The translations under genes and the position numbers were made by a program. Positions 1 through 7,541 of a stretch of 14,052 bases of DNA are shown in pieces. Numbering within the stretch: the first letter of the stretch is position 1; each line of letters opens with the position of its first letter. This DNA is from JAMXLO01 sp041487355 (lineage in GTDB: Bacteria; Pseudomonadota; Alphaproteobacteria; Acetobacterales; Acetobacteraceae), in the NCBI GenBank assembly GCA_041487355.1, contig JBGPND010000137.1:1-14052 (forward strand). The letters are read 5' to 3'. The notes under the pieces were generated by a model. The model had not been told where the DNA came from, searched no databases, and was given only the letters and a program-made list of their open reading frames with translations.

Positions 1-138
1 CTGATCGGCAAGATCCACCTGCCCGAGGGCTGCGCCAATCTCTGCTTCGGCGGCAGGAAGAAGGACCGGCTGTTCATGTGCGCCAGCACCTCGGTCTATG
101 CGCTGTATGTGAATGCGCAGGGTGCGATGGTGCCGTAG
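1..138 (+). CDS. SMP-30/gluconolactonase family protein, C-terminal end only
   Basis: An open frame enters from the left edge and ends at TAG 136-138, giving 45 residues. It reads LIGKIHLPEGCANLCFGG, then a short basic stretch, then RLFMCASTSVYALYV and a tail. This matches the last blade of the SMP-30/gluconolactonase/LRE beta-propeller family, whose C-termini typically run G-x-I-x-L-P-E-x-x-A-N-L-C-F-G-G followed by L-F-M-x-A-x-x-x-L-Y. Family members hydrolyse lactones such as gluconolactone using a divalent metal. The metal ligands and the start lie outside the window, so substrate and localisation cannot be judged. The next gene starts 105 bases downstream beyond a hairpin repeat and is probably a separate transcription unit. 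Confidence 0.8.
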   Translation: MIGKIHLPEGCANLCFGGRKKDRLFMCASTSVYALYVNAQGAMVP

Positions 139-176
139 GAAATCGGCTGGCACGACCAACCGCCAAGCCCTCAAGT

Positions 177-210
177 GTCATTGCCGCGTCGCTGCTCTCC
201 TCGCAATGAC
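177..210. repeat. Short interspersed palindromic (REP-like) element
   Basis: GTCATTGC at 177-184 is the perfect reverse complement of GCAATGAC at 203-210, with an 18-base loop rich in CGCTGC. Read on the minus strand it starts GTCATTGCGAGGAGAGC. This resembles a well-known intergenic repeat of alphaproteobacteria such as Bradyrhizobium and Rhodopseudomonas (identification from memory). It lies between the SMP-30 stop and the ABC-F start and may act as an RNA hairpin or mRNA 3' end. There is no T-run, so it is not a classical intrinsic terminator. Confidence 0.6.
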
Positions 211-243
211 AGTGTGGATGGGCCGCATGGTATATGGACCGTC

Positions 244-2049
244 ATGTCACCACCCCTTCTCCTGCTTCAGGACATCACCCTCTCCTTTGGGACCACGCCG
301 CTACTGTCCGGTGCGGGACTGGCGGTTGCTCCGAACGACCGGATCTGCCTGGTCGGACGGAACGGCTCCGGCAAGTCCACCCTGCTGCGCATCGCCGCCG
401 GTCTGATGCCGCCGGACTCAGGAAGCCGCTTCACTCAGCCGGGTGCGACGATCCGCTATCTGCCGCAGGAGCCGGATCTATCCGGCTTTGCCACCACGCT
501 TGATTATGTCGCAGCCGGACTGGACAGTGAGGCGGGCGAGGACCGCCACCGCGCGCGTTACCTGCTCGAGCAGCTCGGACTGACCGGGGCGGAGACTCCG
601 GATACAATCTCGGGAGGCGAGGCGCGGCGGGCCGCGCTGGCCCGCGTGCTCGCTCCCTCGCCCGACATCCTGCTGCTGGATGAACCCACGAATCATCTGG
701 ACTTGCCCGGCATCGAATGGCTGGAGGGAGAACTGGCCGGCATGCGTTCAGGCATCGTCGTGATCAGCCACGATCGTCGACTGCTGGAGCGCATTTCGCG
801 TGCCACCGTCTGGCTGGATCGTGGCATCACCCGAACGCTCGACCGCGGCTTCGATGCGTTCGAGCCCTGGCGTGATGCGGTGTTGGAGCAGGAAGAGACA
901 GAGCACCACAAGCTGCGCCGCAAGATCGCGATGGAAGAGGATTGGCTGCGCTACGGCGTCACCGCACGGCGCAAGCGCAACCAGAAGCGGCTCGCCGACC
1001 TGCACGCATTGCGCAAGAAGCGGAAGGAACGGCGCGCCGCCACGGGCACCGTGCAGATGGCAGCGACCGAGGCTGTGCTGTCCGGCCGGCTGGTGGTAGC
1101 CGCTGATGCGGTCTCGAAGTTCTATGGGAATCGTCCGATCGTGCGCGATTTTTCCACCCGCATCTTGCGCGGCGACCGGATCGGCATTGTCGGCGCCAAT
1201 GGTGCCGGCAAGACGACGTTGCTCAGTCTGCTGACGGGCGAGCTGGCACCCGATGCAGGAGAGGTGCGGCTCGGCACCAACCTGGCGCAGATCACCCTGG
1301 ATCAACGGCGCGAAACGCTGGACCCCGCGCTGACCCTGAAGCAGGCCCTCACCGGCGGGACCGGTGACACGGTGGAGGTCGGAGGCCGAACCCGGCACGT
1401 CATCGGCTATATGAAGGAGTTCCTGTTCAGCCCCGAACAAGCCAATACACCGGTCGGCCTGTTGTCCGGCGGCGAGCGCGGCAGGCTGACTTTGGCCAGT
1501 GCCTTCGCCAAAGCATCCAATTTTCTGGTGCTGGACGAGCCGACGAACGATCTGGATCTCGAGACGCTGGACCTGTTGCAGGAGCAGTTGGCTGAGTATG
1601 CCGGGACTGTGCTGTTGGTGAGCCACGACCGCGATTTCCTCGATCGTGTGGTGACGGCGGTGATCGCTGCCGAGAACAACGGGCGCTGGATCGAGTATGC
1701 CGGCGGTTACAGTGACATGCTGGCGCAACGGGGACCGCTCAAGGCGCCGGCGTTTTCCGCGATGAAGCCGCGCCGCACGTCTGCGGCCAAACCGCAACCC
1801 GCGTCTCCTCCCCGCAGAATGACATTCAAGGATCGACACATGCTGGCAGCGCTGCCAGCCCGGATCGCAGCACTGCAGGCCGAACTCCTGCGGCTCAATG
1901 CTGCTCTGGCCGATCCCGATCTCTATGGGCGCAACCCGGCGCAATTCGATGAACTGACCAAGGCGCTGGCCGTCGCGCAGGACTGCCTGGCGGATGCCGA
2001 GGAGCAGTGGCTCTCGCTGGAGATGCTGCGTGAGGAGCTTGAAAACTGA
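244..2049 (+). CDS. uup: ABC-F family ATPase, Uup type
   Basis: A 601-residue cytoplasmic protein with two ABC domains and no membrane segments. ABC1 has Walker A GRNGSGKST at 38-46, signature SGGE at 123-126, Walker B with D146/E147 (LLLDEPTNHLD) and an SHDRR switch. ABC2 has Walker A GANGAGKTT near 317, signature SGGE near 408, Walker B with D431/E432 (LVLDEPTNDLD) and SHDRD. The inter-domain linker carries the basic stretch ARRKRNQKRL seen in Uup proteins. Residues about 530-601 look like the C-terminal coiled coil that distinguishes Uup. ABC-F proteins act on ribosomes, and Uup has also been linked to DNA repair and transposon excision. Length is near E. coli Uup (635). I chose ATG 244 because residues upstream of it do not resemble the family and include the hairpin repeat; the upstream GTG at 175 is rejected. 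The Shine-Dalgarno is weak. Confidence 0.9.
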   Translation: MSPPLLLLQDITLSFGTTPLLSGAGLAVAPNDRICLVGRNGSGKSTLLRIAAGLMPPDSGSRFTQPGATIRYLPQEPDLSGFATTLDYVAAGLDSEAGEDRHRARYLLEQLGLTGAETPDTISGGEARRAALARVLAPSPDILLLDEPTNHLDLPGIEWLEGELAGMRSGIVVISHDRRLLERISRATVWLDRGITRTLDRGFDAFEPWRDAVLEQEETEHHKLRRKIAMEEDWLRYGVTARRKRNQKRLADLHALRKKRKERRAATGTVQMAATEAVLSGRLVVAADAVSKFYGNRPIVRDFSTRILRGDRIGIVGANGAGKTTLLSLLTGELAPDAGEVRLGTNLAQITLDQRRETLDPALTLKQALTGGTGDTVEVGGRTRHVIGYMKEFLFSPEQANTPVGLLSGGERGRLTLASAFAKASNFLVLDEPTNDLDLETLDLLQEQLAEYAGTVLLVSHDRDFLDRVVTAVIAAENNGRWIEYAGGYSDMLAQRGPLKAPAFSAMKPRRTSAAKPQPASPPRRMTFKDRHMLAALPARIAALQAELLRLNAALADPDLYGRNPAQFDELTKALAVAQDCLADAEEQWLSLEMLREELEN

Positions 2050-2113
2050 CAGAGCGCTGCAGGCGGCTCCTGCTCGTAAAGACGTGTTGGGGGCGTGCTG
2101 ACGTTTTCTCCGC

Positions 2114-2190
2114 GTCATGGCCGGGCTTGTCCCGGCCATCCGTCGCGGCACGGCGCTGGTGGCGATGGCCGGGACACGCCCGGCCATGAC
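2114..2190. repeat. REP-like inverted pair downstream of uup
   Basis: Two 27-base arms, 2114-2140 and 2164-2190, are reverse complements with one mismatch. Each arm begins GTCATGGCCGGGC and is itself a hairpin (GGCCGGG / CCCGGCC). This is the familiar alphaproteobacterial 'GTCATGGCCGGGCTTGTCCC' intergenic repeat (family recognised from memory). It starts 64 bases after the uup stop and could fold into a large cruciform or stabilise the transcript end. Confidence 0.8.
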
Positions 2191-2246
2191 GGTGAATGAG
2201 CGGTGCTGGCTTCAATCTCGTTGGAAACGAACTCGGCTCTTCTTAT

Positions 2247-2480
2247 ATGAACGCCATGGCACCAACATTGATCTTTGATTCTCGACACGCAGATTATCTT
2301 GTTCAGCTCCTGAACGAGAAGCTATCCAATGACCAACTGGCTGCCCATATGTCGAAGCAGTTCAAGGTGCGGATAACAGCGGGGCAAGTGGGCAGGTTGC
2401 TGACCAGGATGCGACGACCCACCGATGCGATCTATCGGGCTGTCCCATATCGCAAAGCGGGCAGCCGCTTTGGCGGTTGA
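2247..2480 (+). CDS. Small hypothetical protein with HTH-like segment
   Basis: An open frame of 77 residues from ATG 2247; an in-frame ATG at 2256 and an upstream one at 2196 are alternatives. The 2196 start lies 5 bases from the end of the REP-like pair, so I prefer a later one, but no start has a convincing Shine-Dalgarno. The middle part (LVQLLNEKLSNDQLAAHMSK, then F-K-V-R-I-T-A-G-Q-V-G-R-L-L) has the spacing and hydrophobic pattern of a helix-turn-helix. The C-terminus is basic. The first half is noticeably less GC-rich than neighbouring genes, and the gene sits between two REP-like pairs with no obvious partner. Possible DNA-binding protein, remnant of a larger or acquired gene, or spurious frame. 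Confidence 0.4.
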   Translation: MNAMAPTLIFDSRHADYLVQLLNEKLSNDQLAAHMSKQFKVRITAGQVGRLLTRMRRPTDAIYRAVPYRKAGSRFGG

Positions 2481-2511
2481 TACCATCGAGCTGAGGCGAT
2501 GACTCGTTTGT

Positions 2512-2597
2512 CGTCATTTCCGCGAAAGCGGGAACCCAGGGCGGCAAGCCGAAATGAGTGCTGGTACCACTGGGTTCCCGCTTTCGCGGGAAAGACG
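2512..2597. repeat. REP-like inverted pair ('CGTCATTCCCGCGAAAGCGGG' type)
   Basis: Arms 2512-2539 and 2570-2597 are reverse complements over 28 bases with two mismatches. Each arm contains the hairpin CCCGC-GAAA-GCGGG, a GNRA-type tetraloop, followed by AACCCAG. It lies between the small HTH-like gene and the convergent 3' end of the flavin monooxygenase gene, where it could serve as a bidirectional 3'-end structure. The family is common in GC-rich proteobacteria (from memory) and differs from the pair at 2114-2190. Confidence 0.8.
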
Positions 2598-2700
2598 GTT
2601 ACAGGTCAAGACGTCCGCTCGGCGGTATGAGACGGTCACCGCCATCTTGGCCCGTGTGGCTATCCGACATTCAGGACGGTGTTCGCCGAAGCGCAAGGCA

Positions 2701-3750
2701 TCAGTGAAATTTCGGCATGACCTCCTGGCACAGCAGCCGCAAGGCGGTCATCACGTTGCTATGCGGAATCTTGCCGCCGCAATTCAGCTCCATCAGCACG
2801 CCATCCAACCCCAGCTCCTGCTTCAGCGCCTCCAGCCGTTCGGCGACCGACCCGGGTGAGCCGATCAGCACCGTGCCGCGCAGCGCGTCCTCATAGGTCA
2901 TCGTCTCGAGCCGGCGCGCGGTCTGGGCGCGGCGGTCGGCGCCGTCCACGCCGGCACGCTTCGCCGAATCCGCCAGCAGCGCCGCCTGCTGACGATAGAA
3001 ATGGATCAGGCTCGGCTCCGCCTCGGCGCGTGCCTGCGCGTCGGTCGGCGCGATATAGGCCGGAACGCGCAGGAACACCCCGCCGGTATCGGCATGGCCT
3101 GACGCAGCGAGAGCCTCGCGGTAGGCGCGGATACTCGGCGCGATCTCGGATGCGCTCTCATAGCGGACGGCGACGAAGATCGGCAGGCCCTGTCTGCCGA
3201 TGGATACGAACGTATCGGCACTCGTGGCTGCGACGCGGATCGGCGGGGTGGGTTTCTGGTACGGCTTCGGCACCACCGCCACATCCTCGAAATGATGATA
3301 CTTGCCCTGGTACGATATCTTGTCCTGCGTCCACGCCTTCTGCACGATGTCGAGAATCTCGGCGAAACGCTCGCGGCTTTCGCCATAGGGTACGCCGTAT
3401 GCCTCGTAGGTGCGCGCCACGCCGCTGCGCCCGACACCGAAAATCAGCCTGCCCTTGCTGATCTGATCGACTGTCGCTGCCTCTTCCGCCAGGCGTAGCG
3501 GATGGCACAGCGGCAGCACCTGCACGGCGAGGCCGATCTTTATCCGCTGTGTCCGCGCCGCGATCGCGCTCGCGATGCAAAGCGGTGCCGACAATACCGA
3601 GCGGGCAGGGTCGAAATGCAGCTCGCCGAGCCACATCGCATCGAGGCCCCAGCGTTCGGCGCCGTCCACCAGATCGAACGATTGCGCGAAAGCCTCGGCG
3701 TCGGGTCGTCCCGGCAGGGACGGGAACTCATGGAAGATGCCGAATTCCAT
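2701..3750 (-). CDS. LLM class flavin-dependent oxidoreductase (bacterial luciferase-like)
   Basis: A 349-residue soluble protein of the bacterial luciferase-like superfamily, FMN/F420-dependent TIM-barrel monooxygenases. The N-terminus MEFGIFHEFPS is a typical first strand. It is followed by D-A-M-W-L-G-E-L-H-F, equivalent to the W-x-x-E-H-H segment of the family, and by RIKIGLAVQVLPLCHPLRLA and SKGRLIFGVGRSG, the characteristic flavin-binding half. A C-terminal GSPGSVAERLEAL segment is also typical. Length is normal and no key motif is missing. The substrate cannot be inferred: the family includes alkane, amine and sulfonate monooxygenases. A GGAAAG stretch about 9 bases before the ATG may be the ribosome binding site. 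The upstream gene on the same strand is 217 bases away across a repeat, so co-transcription is uncertain. Confidence 0.88.
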   Translation of the reverse strand: MEFGIFHEFPSLPGRPDAEAFAQSFDLVDGAERWGLDAMWLGELHFDPARSVLSAPLCIASAIAARTQRIKIGLAVQVLPLCHPLRLAEEAATVDQISKGRLIFGVGRSGVARTYEAYGVPYGESRERFAEILDIVQKAWTQDKISYQGKYHHFEDVAVVPKPYQKPTPPIRVAATSADTFVSIGRQGLPIFVAVRYESASEIAPSIRAYREALAASGHADTGGVFLRVPAYIAPTDAQARAEAEPSLIHFYRQQAALLADSAKRAGVDGADRRAQTARRLETMTYEDALRGTVLIGSPGSVAERLEALKQELGLDGVLMELNCGGKIPHSNVMTALRLLCQEVMPKFH

Positions 3751-3827
3751 TGCTGTCGCTTTCCGGTTTCCTGGTTTGGCCGCAAGCCTAGGACGACAGC
3801 AGGCGGCGTGTCACTCGTCACCCGCGC

Positions 3828-3898
3828 TCCCCGCTTGCGCGGGGATGACGAACAAGGGGGACCGATGCAACAGGTTGTCATCCCCGCGCAAGCGGGGA
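3828..3898. repeat. Inverted pair of GC-rich hairpin repeats
   Basis: The 22-base arms 3828-3849 and 3877-3898 are perfect reverse complements. Each arm is itself a hairpin, CCCCGC-GCAA-GCGGGG, with GTCAT on one side and GACCCAGGG continuing on the right-hand copy. It is related in style to the pair at 2512-2597 (GTCAT, then stem and loop, then CCCAG) but with a different stem, so it looks like a sub-family. It occupies the gap between the adenosine-deaminase-like lipoprotein gene and the flavin monooxygenase gene. Confidence 0.75.
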
Positions 3899-3967
3899 CC
3901 CAGGGATTACCGTCACCACTGAGCCAGGCATGGATTCATTCACATGCTCTCTCGCGGCGGTGAACAT

Positions 3968-5476
3968 TCACTCGATCGCCCCGCGGTCGAACGCGTCCAC
4001 GTCGCGCTCGAGCTCCCATTGCAGCCGCGCCTTCTCGCTGGCCCGCAGCAACGCCGCGCACGCGGACGGCGGCGGGGCTTGCAAAGCGGCCCCATCGCAC
4101 GGCGGCACCTTGCGCCAGGCAACCGGATCGGCCCATAGGCTCGCGCCGGCGACGAAGGCGTATTCCAGCGTGTTGCGCTCCAGACCGACCATGGTCGGCC
4201 AGTCCAGCCCGAACTCGGTCACCGCGCGCTGCAACTCATGCGTGCGATCGATGCGCTCCACGCCCTCATCGTCGGTGGACAGAACGGTCGGCACGCCGGC
4301 GGCGCGATAGATCGGGAACGGGTGCTCGGCACCGTGCACGCCCAGAATCTGGTCATTGCTGGTCAGGTTGATCTCCACCGCCACGCGCGTCGCTGCCATC
4401 TCGCGCAGCAGGCCCAATGGATCGGTCTCGTACATCACGTCCACACCATGGCCGATGCGTTTCGCATGGCCCAGCTCCACCGCCTGGCGCACATGGAACC
4501 GCAAGTTCTCCGGCGCCACGAGACCAAGCGTCAGCTCGCCGGCATGCAGCGACACGTTCGCCTCCGGCATCACGCCGTGCAGATAGTCCAGCATGCGCAT
4601 CTGCAGCGTGTAGTCGGCAAGCGCCTTCGGATCGTCTTCCGGCGCCACGAAATTCAGCCCGACCACGCGCCGATCGGCCTGGCTCAGCAACGCGCCGAAC
4701 AGCGTCTGGGCGAACACCTCGCCGGGCGGATTGGTGCGCGACACCTGCTCCAGCCAGCGCACCGTCACCGCGCAGCCAGCCTCGGCCTGCGGCGTGCCAC
4801 AATGCAGCGACGCTCGCATCCGCGCCTCGCCTGCGTCGATGTCGGAGCGCGCACTTGCCAGCAGCGTCGGAAGGCCCGCCGCCATCAGGCGTTGGTGGAA
4901 ATTTGCCATGTCGCCGGTCCAGCGCAGCTTGCGCGCCATGTTGGTCACCGCGCGGCCCTGGAACGTCACCATCAGCTCCAGGTAGCGCATGCGCTGGCGG
5001 CCGGCACGGTCGACGACATCCGCCGCCATGTCGCCCATGCTCGCCGCGCCGCCGAACTTGGCGAAGGCGGCGAAGAAGTGGTCGTGGCCGCTGATGCCGC
5101 TGCTCGGTACGAAGCCGCGCATCGACCAGGCATCGATCAGGGCGCGGCGGAAATCGGCATCATGCAACGCATCGGCCATCCTGCGCGTCGTTCGGCCGCA
5201 CGGTGCGACGGCGGATTTCGCCGCATCGATGCACACGCCTGATGCGGCGCCGGCATCGATCAGCGCCTCGGCGTAGGCGGCACCACTCAGGTGGTTGTGC
5301 AGATCGCCACCCTTCGGCATGCGGTACAGGAAGGCCCGCAGCAGCGGGGGCGATTGCCGTGCCGCATCGAACCGGCTCGCGGCGCCATCGCTCGTTGCGG
5401 CAACGCGCGGCGCGCAGGCGCCAAGCAGCAACGCCAGACACGCGAGCACCAGCCTCATCGCATGAAGCACGGACAT
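3968..5476 (-). CDS. Adenosine deaminase family lipoprotein (ADGF/CECR1-like)
   Basis: A 502-residue metallo-hydrolase of the adenosine/AMP deaminase family. The N-terminus has a short basic start, a hydrophobic stretch and the lipobox L-G-A-C with Cys21, so it is probably a lipid-anchored periplasmic protein. Deaminase signatures are in order and intact: GGDLHNHLSG with zinc ligands H60/H62; SLHAGE with H311 and catalytic E314; IGHGVDV with H343; STDDE with D402/D403. The family converts adenosine to inosine. The long N-terminal region and export signal resemble secreted ADGF-type enzymes rather than the roughly 340-residue cytoplasmic Add. M1 at 5476 and M7 (5458) are both possible starts; M7 gives a compact signal peptide, while M1 has GGGGA close upstream. 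It is divergent from the methyltransferase gene at 5557. A periplasmic location suggests nucleoside salvage. Nucleobase specificity is not visible. Confidence 0.85.
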   Translation of the reverse strand: MSVLHAMRLVLACLALLLGACAPRVAATSDGAASRFDAARQSPPLLRAFLYRMPKGGDLHNHLSGAAYAEALIDAGAASGVCIDAAKSAVAPCGRTTRRMADALHDADFRRALIDAWSMRGFVPSSGISGHDHFFAAFAKFGGAASMGDMAADVVDRAGRQRMRYLELMVTFQGRAVTNMARKLRWTGDMANFHQRLMAAGLPTLLASARSDIDAGEARMRASLHCGTPQAEAGCAVTVRWLEQVSRTNPPGEVFAQTLFGALLSQADRRVVGLNFVAPEDDPKALADYTLQMRMLDYLHGVMPEANVSLHAGELTLGLVAPENLRFHVRQAVELGHAKRIGHGVDVMYETDPLGLLREMAATRVAVEINLTSNDQILGVHGAEHPFPIYRAAGVPTVLSTDDEGVERIDRTHELQRAVTEFGLDWPTMVGLERNTLEYAFVAGASLWADPVAWRKVPPCDGAALQAPPPSACAALLRASEKARLQWELERDVDAFDRGAIE

Positions 5477-5556
5477 TTCCCCAAATTGTTGCTGCGCTCG
5501 TCAGGCAAGGCCAGGGCTGGTAGCGTAACATGCATTCGCCGCGAGGAGGATCAGGG
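5477..5556. promoter_or_regulatory. Shared divergent promoter region with strong RBS for the MetE-like gene
   Basis: Eighty bases separate the divergent starts at 5476 (minus) and 5557 (plus), so promoters for both genes should lie here or just inside the coding ends. GAGGAGGA at 5543-5550, with 6 bases before ATG 5557, is a clear Shine-Dalgarno and fixes that start over the upstream in-frame ATG at 5530. I could not pick convincing -35/-10 boxes, and I see no S-box-like riboswitch. Confidence 0.5.
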
Positions 5557-6597
5557 ATGGCCTATCCGACGCATCTGCTGCCGACCACCGTCGTCGGCAG
5601 CTATCCGCAGCCCGACTGGCTGGTGAATCGCGCGGCACTGGAAAAGCACGGTGTGCCGCGCACCCACGCGCACGAGATCTGGCGCATCCCGGAGCCGCTG
5701 CTCGAGCAGGCGCAGGACGATGGGACCATCTTGGCGATCCGCGACATGGAGCGGGCAGGGATCGACATCATCACCGATGGCGAAATCCGCCGCGAAAGCT
5801 ACTCCAACCGGTTTGCTCTCGCGCTGGAGGGGATCGATGCGGAGCATCCGGGCGAGGTGAGGTCGCAATCGGGCCGCGTCACGCCGGTGCCGCGCGTGGT
5901 CGGCAAGATCCGCCGCCGCGCGCCGGTGGAATTGCGCGACGTCCAATTCCTGCTGCGCCAGACCGATCGTGCGACGAAGATCACGCTGCCCGGTCCGTTC
6001 ACCTTGTCGCAGCAGGTCAGAAACGAGTTCTACAAGGACGAAGAAGAGATGGCGATGGACTACGCCGCCGCGGTCAATGAGGAACTGCGCGATCTCAAGG
6101 CAACCGGGGTCGATGTGGTGCAGCTCGACGAACCGTGGGTGCGCACGGCGCCGGACAAGGCGGAGCGCTACGGCGTGCGCGCCATCAACCGCGCGCTGGA
6201 GGGAATCCCGGGACCGACGGTCGTGCATCTCTGCTTCGGCTATGCGCATGTCGTGCACAACAAGCCGAGCGGCTACGCCTTCTTGCCGCAGCTTGCCGAC
6301 ACGACGGCGCAGCAGATTTCGATCGAGGCAGCAGAACCGCAGATCGATCTCGGCGTGCTGGCCGAGCTGTCAGGCAAGCAGATCATGCTCGGCGTGCTCG
6401 ACCTCGGCAGTGCCGAGGTGGAAACCGCCGAGGAGGTCGCCGCACGCATCCGTCGCGGACTGCGGCATGTCGACGCGGAACGGCTGATTCCCGCACCCGA
6501 TTGCGGGATGAAATACCTGCCGCGCGAGCGCGCCTTCGGGAAGCTGTGCGCGCTCGCCGCCGGCGCCGCCATCGTCCGGCGCGAACTCGCCGGCTGA
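5557..6597 (+). CDS. MetE C-terminal-domain (core-MetE-like) methyltransferase
   Basis: A 346-residue cytoplasmic protein matching only the catalytic C-terminal barrel of cobalamin-independent methionine synthase (MetE, about 750 residues). The N-terminus reads TTVVGSYPQP, the usual start of this domain. The zinc ligands are all present: H224 and C226 in VHLCFGYAH, E257 in ISIEAAEP and C316 in PDCGMKYL. D-V-V-Q-L-D-E-P and PGPFTLS are further family motifs. Related stand-alone proteins transfer a methyl group to homocysteine or another thiol from a donor other than folate, sometimes a corrinoid. Lacking the N-terminal half needed for triglutamyl-folate binding, this one should not be equated with MetE. 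The divergent neighbour is a deaminase for adenosine, the co-product of homocysteine release from S-adenosylhomocysteine, which may be coincidence. Start chosen by the strong RBS at 5543-5550. Confidence 0.85.
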   Translation: MAYPTHLLPTTVVGSYPQPDWLVNRAALEKHGVPRTHAHEIWRIPEPLLEQAQDDGTILAIRDMERAGIDIITDGEIRRESYSNRFALALEGIDAEHPGEVRSQSGRVTPVPRVVGKIRRRAPVELRDVQFLLRQTDRATKITLPGPFTLSQQVRNEFYKDEEEMAMDYAAAVNEELRDLKATGVDVVQLDEPWVRTAPDKAERYGVRAINRALEGIPGPTVVHLCFGYAHVVHNKPSGYAFLPQLADTTAQQISIEAAEPQIDLGVLAELSGKQIMLGVLDLGSAEVETAEEVAARIRRGLRHVDAERLIPAPDCGMKYLPRERAFGKLCALAAGAAIVRRELAG

Positions 6598-6612
6598 GTG
6601 GTGGTCCCATAG

Positions 6613-6701
6613 CGATGGGTATCGCTGCGCTCAACCCATCCTACGGGGTACATACCGCGGCGTGGCGGCGTAGGATGGGTTGAGCAGAGCGAAACCCATC
6701 G
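6613..6701. repeat. Inverted repeat between convergent genes, possible bidirectional terminator
   Basis: Arms 6613-6645 and 6669-6701 are 33 bases each and reverse-complementary with two mismatches. Each has the form CGATGGGT-TCGCT-CAACCCATCCTACG, a widespread proteobacterial intergenic repeat (recognised from memory). It fills the space between the MetE-like stop (6597) and the SGNH hydrolase stop (6714), the usual place for a bidirectional 3'-end hairpin. The potential hairpin is long and near perfect, but no T-run flanks it. Confidence 0.75.
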
Positions 6702-6713
6702 TTCCGCCGGGAT

Positions 6714-7493
6714 TTAACGGCTGGCGGTCAGCTTCTGGCGTGGGGCGAGGCCGGCCAGGATGGAGTGCGCCAGCGACTGGGCGACGCAGAGATAGCCGTG
6801 GTCGTTGTGGTGCAATCCGTCCGCGGCGATGAATTCCGTGAGCGGTGCGCCGTCGCGGCGCCAGCCCTGCATCAGGGCGCGACGCGAGAACAGCGCGGCG
6901 CCCGCCTCGGTCGCCACCTGGGCGAGGGTCTGGTCGAACAGCGGTTCCTCGGGCTTCGCCAACAGAGCCGGCGATTGCTGGTTGTCCATCAGGATCACGT
7001 CGGTACCGGCGGCCTGCAGGCGGCGCACGCCAGCGGTGACAAGGTCGCGGAAGATCACCGGATCGACATTGCGCAATGCGCCGTTGGCACCGACCTGCCA
7101 GATCACAAGCTGAGGGTGCACCGCCAGCACATCGGCATCGAGCCTGACCAGTTCCTCCGCGGCGTCCTGCCCGCCGATGCCGCGATTGATCACTGCGAAA
7201 TGCGCCTGTGGCAGCCCCGTCGAGAGCGCCTGCTGCAGCACCGCCGGGTAGGAATGCGCGGGATCGGATGCCATCGCACCCTGGGTCGACGAGGAACCAA
7301 GGGCAATGATGACGCCCTCGATGCCGTGGTCGATCGCGCTACGCAGATGCGGCAGCTCGATCGGCGCCGTGGCAGGTGTGCTGGGGCAGACGGCGCCGGC
7401 AACCGCTGGCGCGGCAGTTGGCAGGAGCAGGCCGAGCGCGAGGAGAAGGGCCGGTGCCCTCCGCGCGGCCCTACGGGGGGCGACGGTATCCAT
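6714..7493 (-). CDS. Exported SGNH/GDSL-type hydrolase
   Basis: A 259-residue protein from ATG 7493. A TTG four codons upstream is possible but has no ribosome binding site. The N-terminus has arginines followed by a hydrophobic stretch (ALLLALGLLLPTAAPAVAGA), a Sec signal peptide likely cut after an A-x-A motif. SGNH blocks are visible: IALGSSSTQG, where the second Ser of the triplet corresponds to the nucleophile of GDSxT; NRGIGGQD with the block II Gly; QVGANGA with the block III Asn; and DGLHHND with the catalytic Asp and His. It is therefore probably an active periplasmic or secreted esterase or carbohydrate de-acylase. The substrate is not predictable. It lies 48 bases downstream of the DUF6065-like gene on the same strand and is likely co-transcribed with it as the last gene of the cluster. 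Confidence 0.85.
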   Translation of the reverse strand: MDTVAPRRAARRAPALLLALGLLLPTAAPAVAGAVCPSTPATAPIELPHLRSAIDHGIEGVIIALGSSSTQGAMASDPAHSYPAVLQQALSTGLPQAHFAVINRGIGGQDAAEELVRLDADVLAVHPQLVIWQVGANGALRNVDPVIFRDLVTAGVRRLQAAGTDVILMDNQQSPALLAKPEEPLFDQTLAQVATEAGAALFSRRALMQGWRRDGAPLTEFIAADGLHHNDHGYLCVAQSLAHSILAGLAPRQKLTASR

Positions 7494-7541
7494 TCCTATC
7501 TTCAACTATACGCGAGACAGCGTGTCCAGTCCGTTAATTCG

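Noticed and set aside
175..243. GTG 175 as the start of the ABC-F gene
   Set aside because: The extra 23 residues are encoded by the palindromic repeat, are unlike the family, and lack a ribosome binding site.
748..2187. A 479-codon minus-strand open frame opposite the Uup gene
   Set aside because: It is the high-GC antisense shadow of a clearly recognisable ABC-F protein. The product resembles no family and is dominated by Arg, His and Gln.
4238..5242. A 334-codon plus-strand frame opposite the adenosine deaminase lipoprotein
   Set aside because: Antisense shadow; the minus strand has all deaminase metal-site motifs in order.
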